A stretch of 64,000 bases of DNA from Pedobacter ureilyticus (GCF_005925345.1 NZ_SSHJ01000010.1:93501-157500), one strand, 5' to 3'. Positions 17,719 through 26,261 are shown, counted from the first letter of the stretch. Program-made: numbers and translations. The notes: generated from the letters alone by a model not told the origin.

Positions 17719-18312
17719 ATGCAGCAACAAAATCAACTCGATCAATCTTTTTGGAACAGCCGTTGGCAAAACCAACAAACAGGTTGGGATATTGGCATGG
17801 CCTCGCCAGCAATTATCGCTTACATGGCACAATACCTAAATAAAAATGCTGCCATTTTAATACCCGGCTGTGGTAATGCACATGAGGCGAATTGGCTACT
17901 AGAAAACGGTTTTACCAATATTACTTTGATTGATATTGCACCAAAAGCAGTGGCAATGCTGAAGGCAAAATATGATAAAACCCCAGTCATAAACGTAATT
18001 TTGGGCGATTTTTTTGAGCATACAGGTCAGTACGATTTAATCATAGAACAAACCTTTTTCTGTGCCATTGATCCTAAATTGCGGGAAAAATACGTAGCAC
18101 AATCATCAGCTTTGCTTAAACCTAAGGGCAAAATTATAGGTTTGCTTTTTAGTATTGATTTTGAAAGAAATGGCCCGCCTTTTGGCGGAAATACAAGCGA
18201 GTACCAAGCGCTTTTTGAAAAACATTTTTCTATTAAAGCCATAGAAAATTGTTACAACAGCATTAAACCTAGAGCAAATACCGAAGTTTTTATCAACTTT
18301 GTGAAGAAGTAA
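17719..18312 (+). CDS. TPMT-family SAM-dependent methyltransferase
   Basis: 197 residues. The opening FWNSRWQNQQTGWDIGMASP and motif I VLIPGCGN-like ILIPGCGNAHEANWL are typical of the thiopurine S-methyltransferase family, which methylates thiols or related soft nucleophiles using S-adenosylmethionine. A later acidic motif is in LIDIAPKAV, and IEQTFFCAIDP is conserved. It lies 30 bases before a thioredoxin gene and heads a run of sulfur-related genes, so a thiol or sulfide methylation role fits. The true substrate is not shown by the sequence. Confidence 0.88.
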   Translation: MQQQNQLDQSFWNSRWQNQQTGWDIGMASPAIIAYMAQYLNKNAAILIPGCGNAHEANWLLENGFTNITLIDIAPKAVAMLKAKYDKTPVINVILGDFFEHTGQYDLIIEQTFFCAIDPKLREKYVAQSSALLKPKGKIIGLLFSIDFERNGPPFGGNTSEYQALFEKHFSIKAIENCYNSIKPRANTEVFINFVKK

Positions 18313-18342
18313 TTGGCTTATCAAATCAATTAAATATCACGT

Positions 18343-18636
18343 ATGACTTTTCAAGAAATCATTAATCAAGATAAACCCGTTTTGATAGACTTTTTTGCCG
18401 AATGGTGTGGGCCATGTAAAATGATGGCGCCTATGCTAGATGACCTGAAAAAAAGGGTTGGCGATAAAGCGAGCATCATTAAAATAGATGTAGATAAAAA
18501 TAAGCAGGCCGCTGCAGCCTACCGGGTAAGTGGTGTACCTACACTCATACTGTTTAAAAAAGGTGAAATCCGCTGGCGGCAGTCGGGTGTAATTCCAGTT
18601 GCTGATTTAGAAAGATTAATTAACGAAAACTTATAA
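18343..18636 (+). CDS. trxA: Thioredoxin
   Basis: 97 residues, one thioredoxin fold. Active site W21-C-G-P-C25, the conserved cis-proline region GVPTL, and the Asp/Lys pattern IDVDKN are present. No signal peptide, so cytoplasmic. It ends five bases before the rhodanese-thioredoxin lipoprotein gene. It is slightly shorter than typical thioredoxins (about 105). Its setting suggests that it supplies electrons to, or removes persulfide sulfur from, the neighbouring proteins. Confidence 0.92.
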   Translation: MTFQEIINQDKPVLIDFFAEWCGPCKMMAPMLDDLKKRVGDKASIIKIDVDKNKQAAAAYRVSGVPTLILFKKGEIRWRQSGVIPVADLERLINENL

Positions 18637-18640
18637 ATCG

Positions 18641-19351
18641 ATGTATAAAAGTATTTTAATTTTTATTGCAGCTATTGTGCTTAGCAGCTGCAGCAATGCT
18701 CAAACTAATGCAAGCCCTACCCGTCTTTCGGCTACAGCATTTGCCGAGCAACTTAAAAAGGATGCTGATGCGCAATTACTTGATGTACGTACGCCAAGTG
18801 AGTTTAAAAATGGGCATATCCAAAATGCCATCAACGCAAATATTAACGATAAACATTTTGAAGAGCAAGTTGCCGCACTAGATAAAACAAAACCAGTTTA
18901 CGTGTATTGTTTAAGCGGCGGCAGAAGCAAAAATGCCGTAAAACAATTGAGCGCTGCAGGTTTTAACAATGTTGTAGAATTACCTGGCGGGATGATGGAA
19001 TGGCGGGCCAACAACCTCCCAGAAAGCAAAGATGCGAATGTACCAGCAGTTAAGGGAATGAATTTGGCGCAATATGAAAATCTCTTAAAATCAGACAAAT
19101 TGGTGCTGGTTGATTTTTATGCTGATTGGTGTGCACCATGTAAAGAAATGAAACCCTATTTAGATCGGATTGCTAAAGATATGGCTGATAAAGTTGTGAT
19201 TTTGCGCATTGATGCCGATGCCAATACCGAACTTTGCAAAAGCCTAAAAATTGAAGCACTACCTGTGCTTAAGCTCTATAAAAAAGAAAAATTGGTTTGG
19301 GATAATTTAGGTTTTGTTGATGAGGCTACGGTACGTAAGCAGTTGAAGTAA
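18641..19351 (+). CDS. Rhodanese-thioredoxin fusion lipoprotein
   Basis: 236 residues. Lipobox LSSC with Cys17 follows a short hydrophobic signal. A rhodanese domain (about 28-128) has active-site Cys90 in YVYCLSGGRS, and a thioredoxin domain (about 140-236) has W163-C164-A-P-C167. Both redox centres therefore face the periplasm, anchored by lipid. The fusion suggests sulfur transfer coupled to thiol reduction on one polypeptide. It is followed by two YeeE/YedE sulfur transporter genes. Substrate, possibly thiosulfate or periplasmic persulfide, is inferred. Confidence 0.9.
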   Translation: MYKSILIFIAAIVLSSCSNAQTNASPTRLSATAFAEQLKKDADAQLLDVRTPSEFKNGHIQNAINANINDKHFEEQVAALDKTKPVYVYCLSGGRSKNAVKQLSAAGFNNVVELPGGMMEWRANNLPESKDANVPAVKGMNLAQYENLLKSDKLVLVDFYADWCAPCKEMKPYLDRIAKDMADKVVILRIDADANTELCKSLKIEALPVLKLYKKEKLVWDNLGFVDEATVRKQLK

Positions 19352-19405
19352 GGTACGTTTCGGATGATTTAACACTCATTTTTAACCACAGAACACAAAA
19401 ACTTT

Positions 19406-19473
19406 CGTCATTGCGAGGCACGAAGCAATCTTAAAGCGATAGTTGTAAGATTGCTTCGTGCCTCGCAATGACG
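19406..19473. repeat. REP-like hairpin, 28-bp arms
   Basis: A perfect inverted repeat: 28-bp arms at 19406-19433 and 19446-19473 with a 12-base loop. The arm begins CGTCATTGCGAGGCACGAAG. The same element, with 26-bp arms, is at 43669-43732, so it is a dispersed repeat. It lies between the rhodanese-thioredoxin gene and the first YeeE gene and could act as a terminator or RNA-stabilising hairpin, but it has no T-tract. Confidence 0.92.
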
Positions 19474-19583
19474 GGTTAAGGCGCAAACATACACCAAAGA
19501 TAATTTTCCTTCTGTAACCAAAGTAACCGAACTTCCCATTTTGATATTGCACCTTTGTAACATAAGAAAAACCGTACCTCAAT

Positions 19584-20147
19584 ATGTTAGATTTTTTAAA
19601 GCAACCTTGGCCTTGGTACATCGCTGGCCCACTAATTGGATTAACCGTGCCAGCCTTATTGATATTGGGCAACAAGTCGTTTGGCATTAGCTCATCGCTA
19701 AGGCATATTTGTGCGGCTTGCCTACCAGCCAACATTCCATTTTTTAAATACGATTGGAAAAAAGAAGCCTGGAACCTGTTTTTTGTATTTGGCATATTGT
19801 TAGGTGGGGCTATTGCGATCCATTTTTTATCAAACCCCAACCCTATCGAGGTAAATCCAAAATTAGCTACAGAATTAGCAGCTTATGGCATTACAGATTA
19901 CAATAACTTAATACCGCAAGACATTATGAACTGGCCTGCATTATTAACGCTAAAAGGCTTTTTATTAATGGTTGTTGGTGGTTTTTTGGTAGGTTTTGGC
20001 ACACGTTATGCCGGCGGTTGCACCAGTGGCCACGCCATTATGGGTTTATCGAACTTACAATGGCCTTCGTTAGTAGCCACCATTTGTTTTATGATTGGTG
20101 GTTTTATCATGGCCAATTTAATTTTACCTCACATTTTAGCCCTTTAA
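19584..20147 (+). CDS. YeeE/YedE-family sulfur transporter (first subunit)
   Basis: 187 residues, about five transmembrane helices. The hallmark Gly/Cys motif [20 protein letters not shown] is present, and a second cysteine pair is in [11 protein letters not shown]. The YeeE family imports thiosulfate using conserved cysteines. In Bacteroidota it is commonly split in two genes, as here with the gene at 20152-20646. A CACCTTTG box about 30 bases before the start is one base away from the usual -7 promoter consensus. Confidence 0.9.
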   Translation: MLDFLKQPWPWYIAGPLIGLTVPALLILGNKSFGISSSLRHICAACLPANIPFFKYDWKKEAWNLFFVFGILLGGAIAIHFLSNPNPIEVNPKLATELAAYGITDYNNLIPQDIMNWPALLTLKGFLLMVVGGFLVGFGTRYAGGCTSGHAIMGLSNLQWPSLVATICFMIGGFIMANLILPHILAL

Positions 20148-20151
20148 TGTT

Positions 20152-20646
20152 TTGAAAAATCAAGAAAATACAGATTTTGAAGTAAGATCTTTAGATGCCA
20201 TTTGCATCAACGAAAGTCATTTAACCCACAAATGGTATCACAACCTTAAATACTTAGTTGTGGGCGTGTTGTTCGGTATTGTTTTCGTAAAATCTGAAGT
20301 AGTCAGCTGGTTCCGCATTCAAGAAATGTTTCGCTTGCAATCCTTTCACATGTATGGCATTATTGGTAGCGCAATTGTAGTGGGCATGGCATCAATTTGG
20401 CTCATCAAAAAATTCAATATCAAAACCATTTACGGCGAAAGCATCGAGTTTCATGATAAAACTTTTAACAAAGGCCAAATTTACGGCGGTTTGTTGTTTG
20501 GCTTAGGCTGGGCGGTTACAGGCGCTTGTCCAGGACCGCTATTTGCACAAATTGGCACAGGTGCAACGGTAATTGTGGTTACGCTTTTGAGTGCCATTGC
20601 AGGTACTTGGGTATATGGTTTATTGAGAGATAAGCTGCCGCATTAA
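20152..20646 (+). CDS. YeeE/YedE-family sulfur transporter (second subunit), TTG start
   Basis: 164 residues, about four transmembrane helices, with GWAVTGACPGPLFAQIG, the conserved cysteine motif of the second half. The start must be TTG at 20152: an in-frame TAG lies at 20137-20139 and no ATG or GTG follows in frame before the conserved region. The ATG overlapping the stop of the previous gene (20147) is in another frame and hits a stop after two codons. Probably pairs with the preceding protein in the inner membrane. Confidence 0.87.
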   Translation: MKNQENTDFEVRSLDAICINESHLTHKWYHNLKYLVVGVLFGIVFVKSEVVSWFRIQEMFRLQSFHMYGIIGSAIVVGMASIWLIKKFNIKTIYGESIEFHDKTFNKGQIYGGLLFGLGWAVTGACPGPLFAQIGTGATVIVVTLLSAIAGTWVYGLLRDKLPH

Positions 20647-21274
20647 AACATTTTGAACCTAATCATATTTCTTAGCCAGTAAGGCTATTTAAAAAACAAG
20701 TAAGATTTCCTGACTACGTTACTTAACGTGTCAGAAAAACTACTTTTAAGAATACTGTAGATATAGGGCCAAATGTCTTCTAAAGAAATCGGCAATGCTT
20801 GATGTAAACTTTGTTATCAAAAACTCACCTCTAAAATGTATCGAGAGCGCAATTGAGTACAATTGGTTGACTCACCATATCAAACCTTAGATAGCATTCC
20901 GTCAATCTTTTAAGACCAACATGCTTTTAAAATTCCATGTGGTAATCAAAATTAACATGTTTCTATCAAGTAAATTACAGGTCACTCTATTATAACAAGT
21001 TAATGCGATATAAGGCTAAAAAAACAACAATAAATTGTTATCAACTTCGCAAAAAAAGCAATCAATTGTAAAAAAAACTTAATTAAGAACATTTCTGTTT
21101 TTCTCATTACTAAAAAACAAATCAAATGCTAATGTATTTCCCGTATGCGCCAAAAAAATATAGCAAAATAATGTCATTATATAATATATCAATAGCATTA
21201 TTTTGCTATAACTAAGCTCGAAAACCACAAGCAAGAAAACTACTCCGCACTTTTATGATATATTTGGTTCGTTT
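20647..21274. other. 628-base AT-rich gap before a LuxR-type regulator
   Basis: No convincing gene on either strand. A short hairpin (TAGCC / GGCTA, 20673-20687) lies soon after the transporter stop. The main structure is the inverted repeat at 21159-21210. A TATATTTG box at 21259-21266, resembling a -7 element, would give an almost leaderless mRNA for the regulator at 21275. Confidence 0.6.
21159..21210. promoter_or_regulatory. 15-bp perfect inverted repeat
   Basis: TATAGCAAAATAATG at 21159-21173 and its exact complement at 21196-21210, with a 22-base loop. It is 65 bases before the start of the regulator gene. It has no T-tract and is AT-rich, so an operator or cruciform is more likely than a terminator. 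Function is not known. Confidence 0.7.
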
Positions 21275-21907
21275 ATGAGAAAAAACGACGCTATTGCTAT
21301 CATTTTTGACGACCATCTTTTATTTGCAGATTCATTTTCTGCGCTAATCGAACGGTTGGAACTTTTCAGCTCGGTACATGCCTTTAGCGAAGAGAAGGAG
21401 CTTACCCATTTCCTTATCAAGCACCACCATTCTCCCATTTATTTATTTTTAGATTATTACCTCAAACAAAAAAATGGGCTACCGTTAATTAACGAGGCTA
21501 GGAGATTAAATAAACACATTACCATTATCATTATGAGCTCGGTAGTTAGTCCAACGGCAATTACCAATATCTTAAGCTACAGTCCTAATGGTTTTGTAAG
21601 TAAGTCTTCGGGGTTCAGTACCATTTTAGAATGCCTCAATACAATCTCAAAAGGCGAGCAATACATCTCTCCTACCATTAGCGATATTGTGTTAAATTCT
21701 AATTTAACAAAAAAGCTACTATTTACGGCTAGAGAACTTGAGCTTTTGCAATATTTTGCACGTGGATTTTCCATTGCTCAAACCGCAGAGCAAACCCATT
21801 TAAGTAGACACACCATTGTGGCACATCGTCGTAAGATGATGGCTAAGGTAAACGTAAATTCCATTACAGAACTGCTTTCTTATGCCCGTGACCAGGAGTT
21901 GATTTGA
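21275..21907 (+). CDS. Orphan LuxR-type response regulator
   Basis: 210 residues. The receiver-like domain has D12-D13 and phosphoacceptor D60 in YLFLDYYLK; the usual lysine is in GFVSKSSG. The LuxR helix-turn-helix is at about 145-205 (FTARELELLQYFARGFSIAQTAEQTHLSRHTIVAHRRKMM region). No kinase gene is adjacent, so it is orphan here. It is flanked by long AT-rich gaps on both sides, suggesting its own transcription unit. Confidence 0.9.
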   Translation: MRKNDAIAIIFDDHLLFADSFSALIERLELFSSVHAFSEEKELTHFLIKHHHSPIYLFLDYYLKQKNGLPLINEARRLNKHITIIIMSSVVSPTAITNILSYSPNGFVSKSSGFSTILECLNTISKGEQYISPTISDIVLNSNLTKKLLFTARELELLQYFARGFSIAQTAEQTHLSRHTIVAHRRKMMAKVNVNSITELLSYARDQELI

Positions 21908-22343
21908 TACAATCCGAAATTAACTAATCATTAACCTAAAAATTTTACTCTTGCCGAGTGGCTCTAGCTTTTTTCACTTGTTGTACTAAAATAAAACTAT
22001 ATGCTATGCTTTTTATTAAACTTCGTTTACCATTGATAAAAAAGTCCAAAACTTTAATAAACAAAAAAAGGCAGCTACTATTAAAGTACACTGCCTATTC
22101 ATAGGTAATTGATAATTTCTTAAGGATATTTTGTTAAAGAATAACAATATTCCGTGAGTATAGGTAATTATAAAAAGCTCTGATAGTTACCTTAATATGA
22201 TGTTGCAACAAAAGTCGGTGTAGTGAGGAGATATATTCGGATAATAACCGTTTATAAACGTTTACAAACTTATAAATGTCTTTTTCCTGCCTTTTTTCAC
22301 ATAATTTGTTCGTATTTTTAGTTATTACAAACCGATAAAACCT
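21908..22343. other. 436-base gap with small palindromes
   Basis: No gene is supported. A weak hairpin with arms AGGCAG / CTGCCT around 22069-22095 follows the regulator gene. Nearer the next gene are the perfect palindromes TGTTGCAACA (22201-22210) and CGTTTATAAACG (22249-22260), which could be operator sites. Otherwise AT-rich and featureless. Confidence 0.5.
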
Positions 22344-22691
22344 ATGAGTCGATTTTGTTTAGATTGCCATACCGAGATCAAAGGGCGGGCAGATAAGAAG
22401 TTTTGCGATGACCAGTGTAGAAACAATTACAACAATAAACGTAAGAGTGAAGACGGAGAATCAATCAGAAGAATAAATCAAATCTTAAACAAAAACAGGA
22501 AATTGTTAAAAGAGGAGAGCAATAATGGTAATAACAAAGTAAAAAAAGAGAGCTTGGCCAAGAAAGGTTTTGATTTTGATTACCATACACACTACTATCT
22601 TGCCGAAACAGGAAACGTGTATGTTTTTTGCTATGAATATGGATACATGTTTTCTCAAAACGACGAAGTTATCTTATTGAAAAAGGAATAG
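22344..22691 (+). CDS. Small zinc-finger-like protein
   Basis: 115 residues. The N-terminus has CLDCHTEIKGRADKKFCDDQC, a four-cysteine treble-clef-like motif (CxxC...CxxxC) common in small Bacteroidota proteins with the GRxDKKFC pattern. A Lys-rich linker leads to a C-terminal stretch FDYHTHYYLAETGNVYVFCYEYGYMF. No signal peptide, so cytoplasmic and possibly nucleic-acid binding; that is inference. Stands alone between gaps of 436 and 54 bases. Confidence 0.8.
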   Translation: MSRFCLDCHTEIKGRADKKFCDDQCRNNYNNKRKSEDGESIRRINQILNKNRKLLKEESNNGNNKVKKESLAKKGFDFDYHTHYYLAETGNVYVFCYEYGYMFSQNDEVILLKKE

Positions 22692-22745
22692 CAGTTCTAC
22701 TATAGGCGTGTGTTTTAATTTCTGTTAACAATATATTTATGATCA

Positions 22746-23498
22746 ATGGATACCGAGATAATGCAAGAAATATTAATCATTACTGGCGGAAGCAAAGGAA
22801 TTGGAAGAGGTATTATAGCTTCGTATTTGTCTAATGGCACAAGCGTATTTGCTATCTCTAGAACAGTTAATACAGAATTAACCAAAAAAGGTGTAACCCA
22901 AATAGCGCTAGACCTTACGCAAACAAACCAGCTAGAAGCGACATTGATTAACATCTTTAACTTACTTGATAAAGCGAAATTGCGTAAAATTACCTTGATT
23001 AATAATGCGGGCACATTGGGCAGCGTTGCAACTTTAGACCGGCTAAATCCAGATATAATTGAAAAAACGATAAGATTAAACACCACCGTTCCATTTATAT
23101 TAAGCTCACTTTTCATTAATTATTTTAAAGATTGGGAAGTTGAGAAATCAATTATCAATATCACCTCTGGCGCTGCATTAAAACCTTATTTTGGGTGGTC
23201 AGTATATTGCAGCAGCAAAGCTGCCATAAATATGCTAACCCAAACCGCTGCCGCAGAGCAAACTGACGCTAAGTATCCCGTTAAAGTACTCGCAATTGCC
23301 CCAGGTGTGGTAGACACAGATATGCAAACCGAAATCCGCCGGAGCGATAAAAGTAATTTTAAAGATATAGAACGATTTATAGCCCTTAAAGAAGATAATG
23401 CTCTAAACGATGCTTTAACCGTTGGAAAAAAGATTTTTGAAATAGATAACGACCATTCTCTGCCAAGCGGCGCAATTTTAAGGATAGAAGGCAGTTAG
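22746..23498 (+). CDS. Short-chain dehydrogenase/reductase (sepiapterin/benzil reductase-like)
   Basis: 250 residues. Rossmann nucleotide-binding motif TGGSKGIGRG, NNAG motif (LINNAGTLG), catalytic Ser in ITSGAA and YxxxK in YCSSKAA, then the PG motif (IAPGVVDTDMQTEIR). The last resembles the sepiapterin-reductase and benzil-reductase branch of SDRs, which usually use NADPH. A second in-frame ATG five codons downstream is an alternative start. Substrate not determined. Confidence 0.88.
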   Translation: MDTEIMQEILIITGGSKGIGRGIIASYLSNGTSVFAISRTVNTELTKKGVTQIALDLTQTNQLEATLINIFNLLDKAKLRKITLINNAGTLGSVATLDRLNPDIIEKTIRLNTTVPFILSSLFINYFKDWEVEKSIINITSGAALKPYFGWSVYCSSKAAINMLTQTAAAEQTDAKYPVKVLAIAPGVVDTDMQTEIRRSDKSNFKDIERFIALKEDNALNDALTVGKKIFEIDNDHSLPSGAILRIEGS

Positions 23499-23562
23499 CT
23501 CTTTGTCACAAACATTTTTCGAATTTCAATGTTCTTCTAGTCAACTAAAATGAGATGACGAA

Positions 23563-24024
23563 ATGAGAATTATTGGTGCATTGATAATCTCGGCAGGTTT
23601 ATTTGCTTGCCAAGAAAGAACTAAAGTAACCGGCCAAAAAGAACAAGCAGATACCGTGGCAGGCAATATTCCAGTAGCACAACAAGTTTGCTATTCTTAT
23701 ATTAAAGATAAAGACACTGCCCAGCTAACTTTAATTACAACAGGCATGGTATCTACAGGCGAGTTGAACTATAACTGGTTTGAAAAAGATCAAAACACGG
23801 GAAGCATAGCGGGCGAAATGCGAGGCGATACGTTGGTAGCAAACTACACTTTCAATGCCGAAGGTAAACAATCGGTACGTGAAGTAGTATTTCTTAAAAA
23901 AGGAGACCAATTGCTAGAAGGTTTTGGTGATGTTGAAGAGAAGGAAGGCAGAGTTAGATTTAAGGATTTAGCCAAAGTGCAATTCAATAACAAAATTGTT
24001 TTCGAAAAGGTAGCCTGCAAATAG
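23563..24024 (+). CDS. Small lipoprotein
   Basis: 153 residues. The signal MRIIGALIISAGLFAC has a lipobox (GLFAC). The mature part is a small beta-rich domain with segments ELNYNWFEKDQNTGSIAGEM and GDTLVANYTFNAEGKQ, a pattern seen in Bacteroidota envelope lipoproteins. No catalytic residues recognised. Located 64 bases after the SDR gene on the same strand. Confidence 0.78.
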   Translation: MRIIGALIISAGLFACQERTKVTGQKEQADTVAGNIPVAQQVCYSYIKDKDTAQLTLITTGMVSTGELNYNWFEKDQNTGSIAGEMRGDTLVANYTFNAEGKQSVREVVFLKKGDQLLEGFGDVEEKEGRVRFKDLAKVQFNNKIVFEKVACK

Positions 24025-24095
24025 TAGAGAATACCGGTAGAGCTAACGGCAATGTAATTTAGCTGTGTGTTAAATTACTTCTTATATAGTTTGTG

Positions 24096-24120
24096 TAGCT
24101 TTGTAAGCTCTTACAAAACT
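24096..24120 (+). promoter_or_regulatory. -7 box with overlapping dyad before the DISM regulator gene
   Basis: TAGCTTTG at 24096-24103 matches the Bacteroidota -7 consensus TAnnTTTG; no good -33 TTTG is seen. A dyad overlaps it: AGCTTTGTAAG (24097-24107) and CTTACAAAACT (24110-24120), two-base spacer, one mismatch, ending three bases before the ATG. A bound protein here would block initiation, so autoregulation is possible. Inferred. Confidence 0.5.
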
Positions 24121-24122
24121 AT

Positions 24123-26024
24123 ATGGCTAAAACTGTATTGCATGTTTGCACTTTCCTGTTATTTCTTATCTGCAACTTCTTTTGCTCGGTTTCACATGCC
24201 CAAAAAGTAGTAGAGATAACTGATGATCTGGATCAACACATCTTCAATTTTTCGGAAATAGAGGTTTTAGAAGATCCCAAAGCACAATTCACTTTTGAAC
24301 AGGTCAGCAGTGCTCCGTTCGCTAGTAAATTTAAACCAAGCATAAAAAGCACACCTCAAACTGCAAATTTCAACACCACTTATTGGTATAAAATCAATAT
24401 CAAGCATAATAGCAATGCAGAAAATAGATTCTTGCTTGAACTTTTCGACCAAACGATAGATCATCTTACTATTTACGTTCCTAACAACAATGGAGACTAC
24501 GAAGTAAAAGAATTAGGTGATCGATTACAGTTCAAACATCGAGACCTATCTCACAAGAATTTCGAAATTTATATCGATAACGACCATAACGAGATCCAAA
24601 CCTATTACTTTAAAATACAGTCTTCGCAAATAGCTGATGTAATTATTGTGCTCAGGTCTGTAAACTGGTTCATTTCTTATGCACTAGACGAATATTTCTA
24701 TTTTGGAATATTTTACGGCATGATCTTGGTTTTCAGTTTTTATAACCTAATCATGTACATCGCCATACGGCAGAAACAATATTTGTTTTATGTGCTATAT
24801 AACTTAAGCGTAGGTTTATTTGAGATGAGCTCAGACGGTATTGCCTATCAGTATCTGTGGCCAAATTCGCCCAATTGGAACCAAATTGCTTATGCCTTTT
24901 TTCTATATGCCACCAGTATTTTTGCACTTTTATTTACCAGAGAACTACTCTTTGTAAAAGCTAAAGCCCCTAAGCTTAACCAAGTAATTATTGCTGTTAT
25001 TGCTGCTAGATCTTTATTTTTCTTGTATTGTTTATTTTTAGACCAAGAATTATTTAGCTACAAGTTTTTGGAGTTTGTGCCTTTAACGGTTGCTTTTTTT
25101 ACTGGAATTTATATTTTTAAGCGGGGTTACCAGCCTGCTCGTTTCTTTGTTTTAGGCTACAGCTTTTTATTTTTTGGCTTTACACTCAAATTTTTGATCA
25201 TGTTAGGTATAGCATGGTTAAACTTTGGTGTAATTACTTATTACAGCTTAAGCTTTTGTTTTGTATTAGAAATGGTTTTCTTGTCTTTTGCCATTGGCGA
25301 TAAAGTACGTATCCTTAAACAGAAAAAGGAAAAAGCACAGCGGCAAATAATCCAACAAATGAGTGTAAATGCTAAACTTAAAGATAAGCTAAATCAGGAG
25401 TTGGAGGTACAGGTACAGGAACGTACAAAAGAAGTTTTTAATAAATCGATAATTATCGAGACCCAAAATGAGGAATTGCTGCGAGCTAACGAACAACTGA
25501 AACAGCAAGCTGAAGAAATCTCAAGAATGAATGTGCTCTTGGAGCAAGACAATCAAGAGCTACAGACCAACGTAGAAAAAATCACCAGAGATCGGGTAAT
25601 GTCTGCAGACGTGGATTTCGAAGAGTTTAGTAAAATCTATCCTGATAAGGAAAGCTGTGATAGTTTTTTGGCCGATCTAAAATGGAGAAATGGCTATACT
25701 TGTAAGAAATGTAAGAATGATCATTTCTACGCTGGGCATACACCTTATAGTAGGCGTTGTAGTAAATGCGACTATGATGAATCGGTAACGAGTTACACCA
25801 TTTTTCATAACACACGCATTCCCATCAATAAAGCATTTTACATGATTTTCCTTATTTACTCTACCAAAGGTAAAATCTCTTCTCATAAGCTTGCCGAGCT
25901 GTTAAACATTAGGCAAAGTACCTGTTGGACTTACGGAACGCGGGTAAAAACGGTGATGGAAGAACGAAAATCTATCCTTAAAAAATCAAACAAAAACGGT
26001 TGGAGCTTATTAGTTTTAGATTAA
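24123..26024 (+). CDS. 7TMR-DISM membrane sensor fused to IS1595-type transposase DNA-binding region
   Basis: 633 residues. A signal sequence (1-26) is followed by a 7TMR-DISM extracellular beta domain (about 35-180), seven transmembrane helices (about 190-395), and a long coiled coil (about 397-490). At about 503-616 is a region matching IS1595-family transposase N-termini: YPDKESCDSFLADLKW, a zinc ribbon with C527/C530 and C546/C549, SYTIFHNTRIPINKAFYMIF, and a helix-turn-helix-like GKISSHKLAELLNIRQSTCW. The DDE catalytic domain is absent, and the protein ends 17 residues later. There are no kinase, GGDEF or LuxR domains. Being the only regulator next to susC, it is probably a membrane-anchored transcription factor. 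The domain joins are in one intact frame. Confidence 0.88.
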   Translation: MAKTVLHVCTFLLFLICNFFCSVSHAQKVVEITDDLDQHIFNFSEIEVLEDPKAQFTFEQVSSAPFASKFKPSIKSTPQTANFNTTYWYKINIKHNSNAENRFLLELFDQTIDHLTIYVPNNNGDYEVKELGDRLQFKHRDLSHKNFEIYIDNDHNEIQTYYFKIQSSQIADVIIVLRSVNWFISYALDEYFYFGIFYGMILVFSFYNLIMYIAIRQKQYLFYVLYNLSVGLFEMSSDGIAYQYLWPNSPNWNQIAYAFFLYATSIFALLFTRELLFVKAKAPKLNQVIIAVIAARSLFFLYCLFLDQELFSYKFLEFVPLTVAFFTGIYIFKRGYQPARFFVLGYSFLFFGFTLKFLIMLGIAWLNFGVITYYSLSFCFVLEMVFLSFAIGDKVRILKQKKEKAQRQIIQQMSVNAKLKDKLNQELEVQVQERTKEVFNKSIIIETQNEELLRANEQLKQQAEEISRMNVLLEQDNQELQTNVEKITRDRVMSADVDFEEFSKIYPDKESCDSFLADLKWRNGYTCKKCKNDHFYAGHTPYSRRCSKCDYDESVTSYTIFHNTRIPINKAFYMIFLIYSTKGKISSHKLAELLNIRQSTCWTYGTRVKTVMEERKSILKKSNKNGWSLLVLD

Positions 26025-26072
26025 AATCCTCTAAATTTTAACCTAAATACATTTTTTCAAAAAAAAGATGCT

Positions 26073-26183
26073 AAGGTGCTCAAGCGTATCAACCTAGCTA
26101 ACTAATCTCCTTTTTAAACAACCTTTATGTGCTGAAAATCAGCATTAAGCAAGACTAGCTAGCAAGGTGCTATAGCGTATCAA
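26073..26183 (+). promoter_or_regulatory. Two direct repeats upstream of susC
   Basis: AAGGTGCTCAAGCGTATCAA at 26073-26092 and AAGGTGCTATAGCGTATCAA at 26164-26183: 18 of 20 bases identical, 91 bases apart (about nine helical turns). They lie between the regulator stop and the susC promoter. The core AAGCGTATYA recurs twice before the GH3 gene. Candidate binding sites for the upstream regulator. Confidence 0.55.
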
Positions 26184-26229
26184 AAAAGTTATAAATGCTT
26201 GTTTTACAGTATTTTATGAAAAATTTCAC

Positions 26230-26261
26230 TTGCATTTAACATACAAATGAACTTAACTTTA
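26230..26261 (+). promoter_or_regulatory. Candidate susC promoter
   Basis: TTG at 26230-26232, a 21-base spacer, then TAACTTTA at 26254-26261, seven of eight matches to TAnnTTTG. Transcription would begin near 26268, about 20 bases before the ATG of the susC-like gene. Confidence 0.4.

Noticed and set aside
19382..19840. Minus-strand frame opposite the first YeeE gene
   Set aside because: It includes the 28-bp hairpin and is antisense to a well-supported membrane protein.
24123..26024. IS1595-family insertion sequence inside a sensor gene
   Set aside because: The match stops before the DDE domain, no terminal repeats are seen, and the frame runs through to a stop soon after, so it is a fusion rather than an inserted element.
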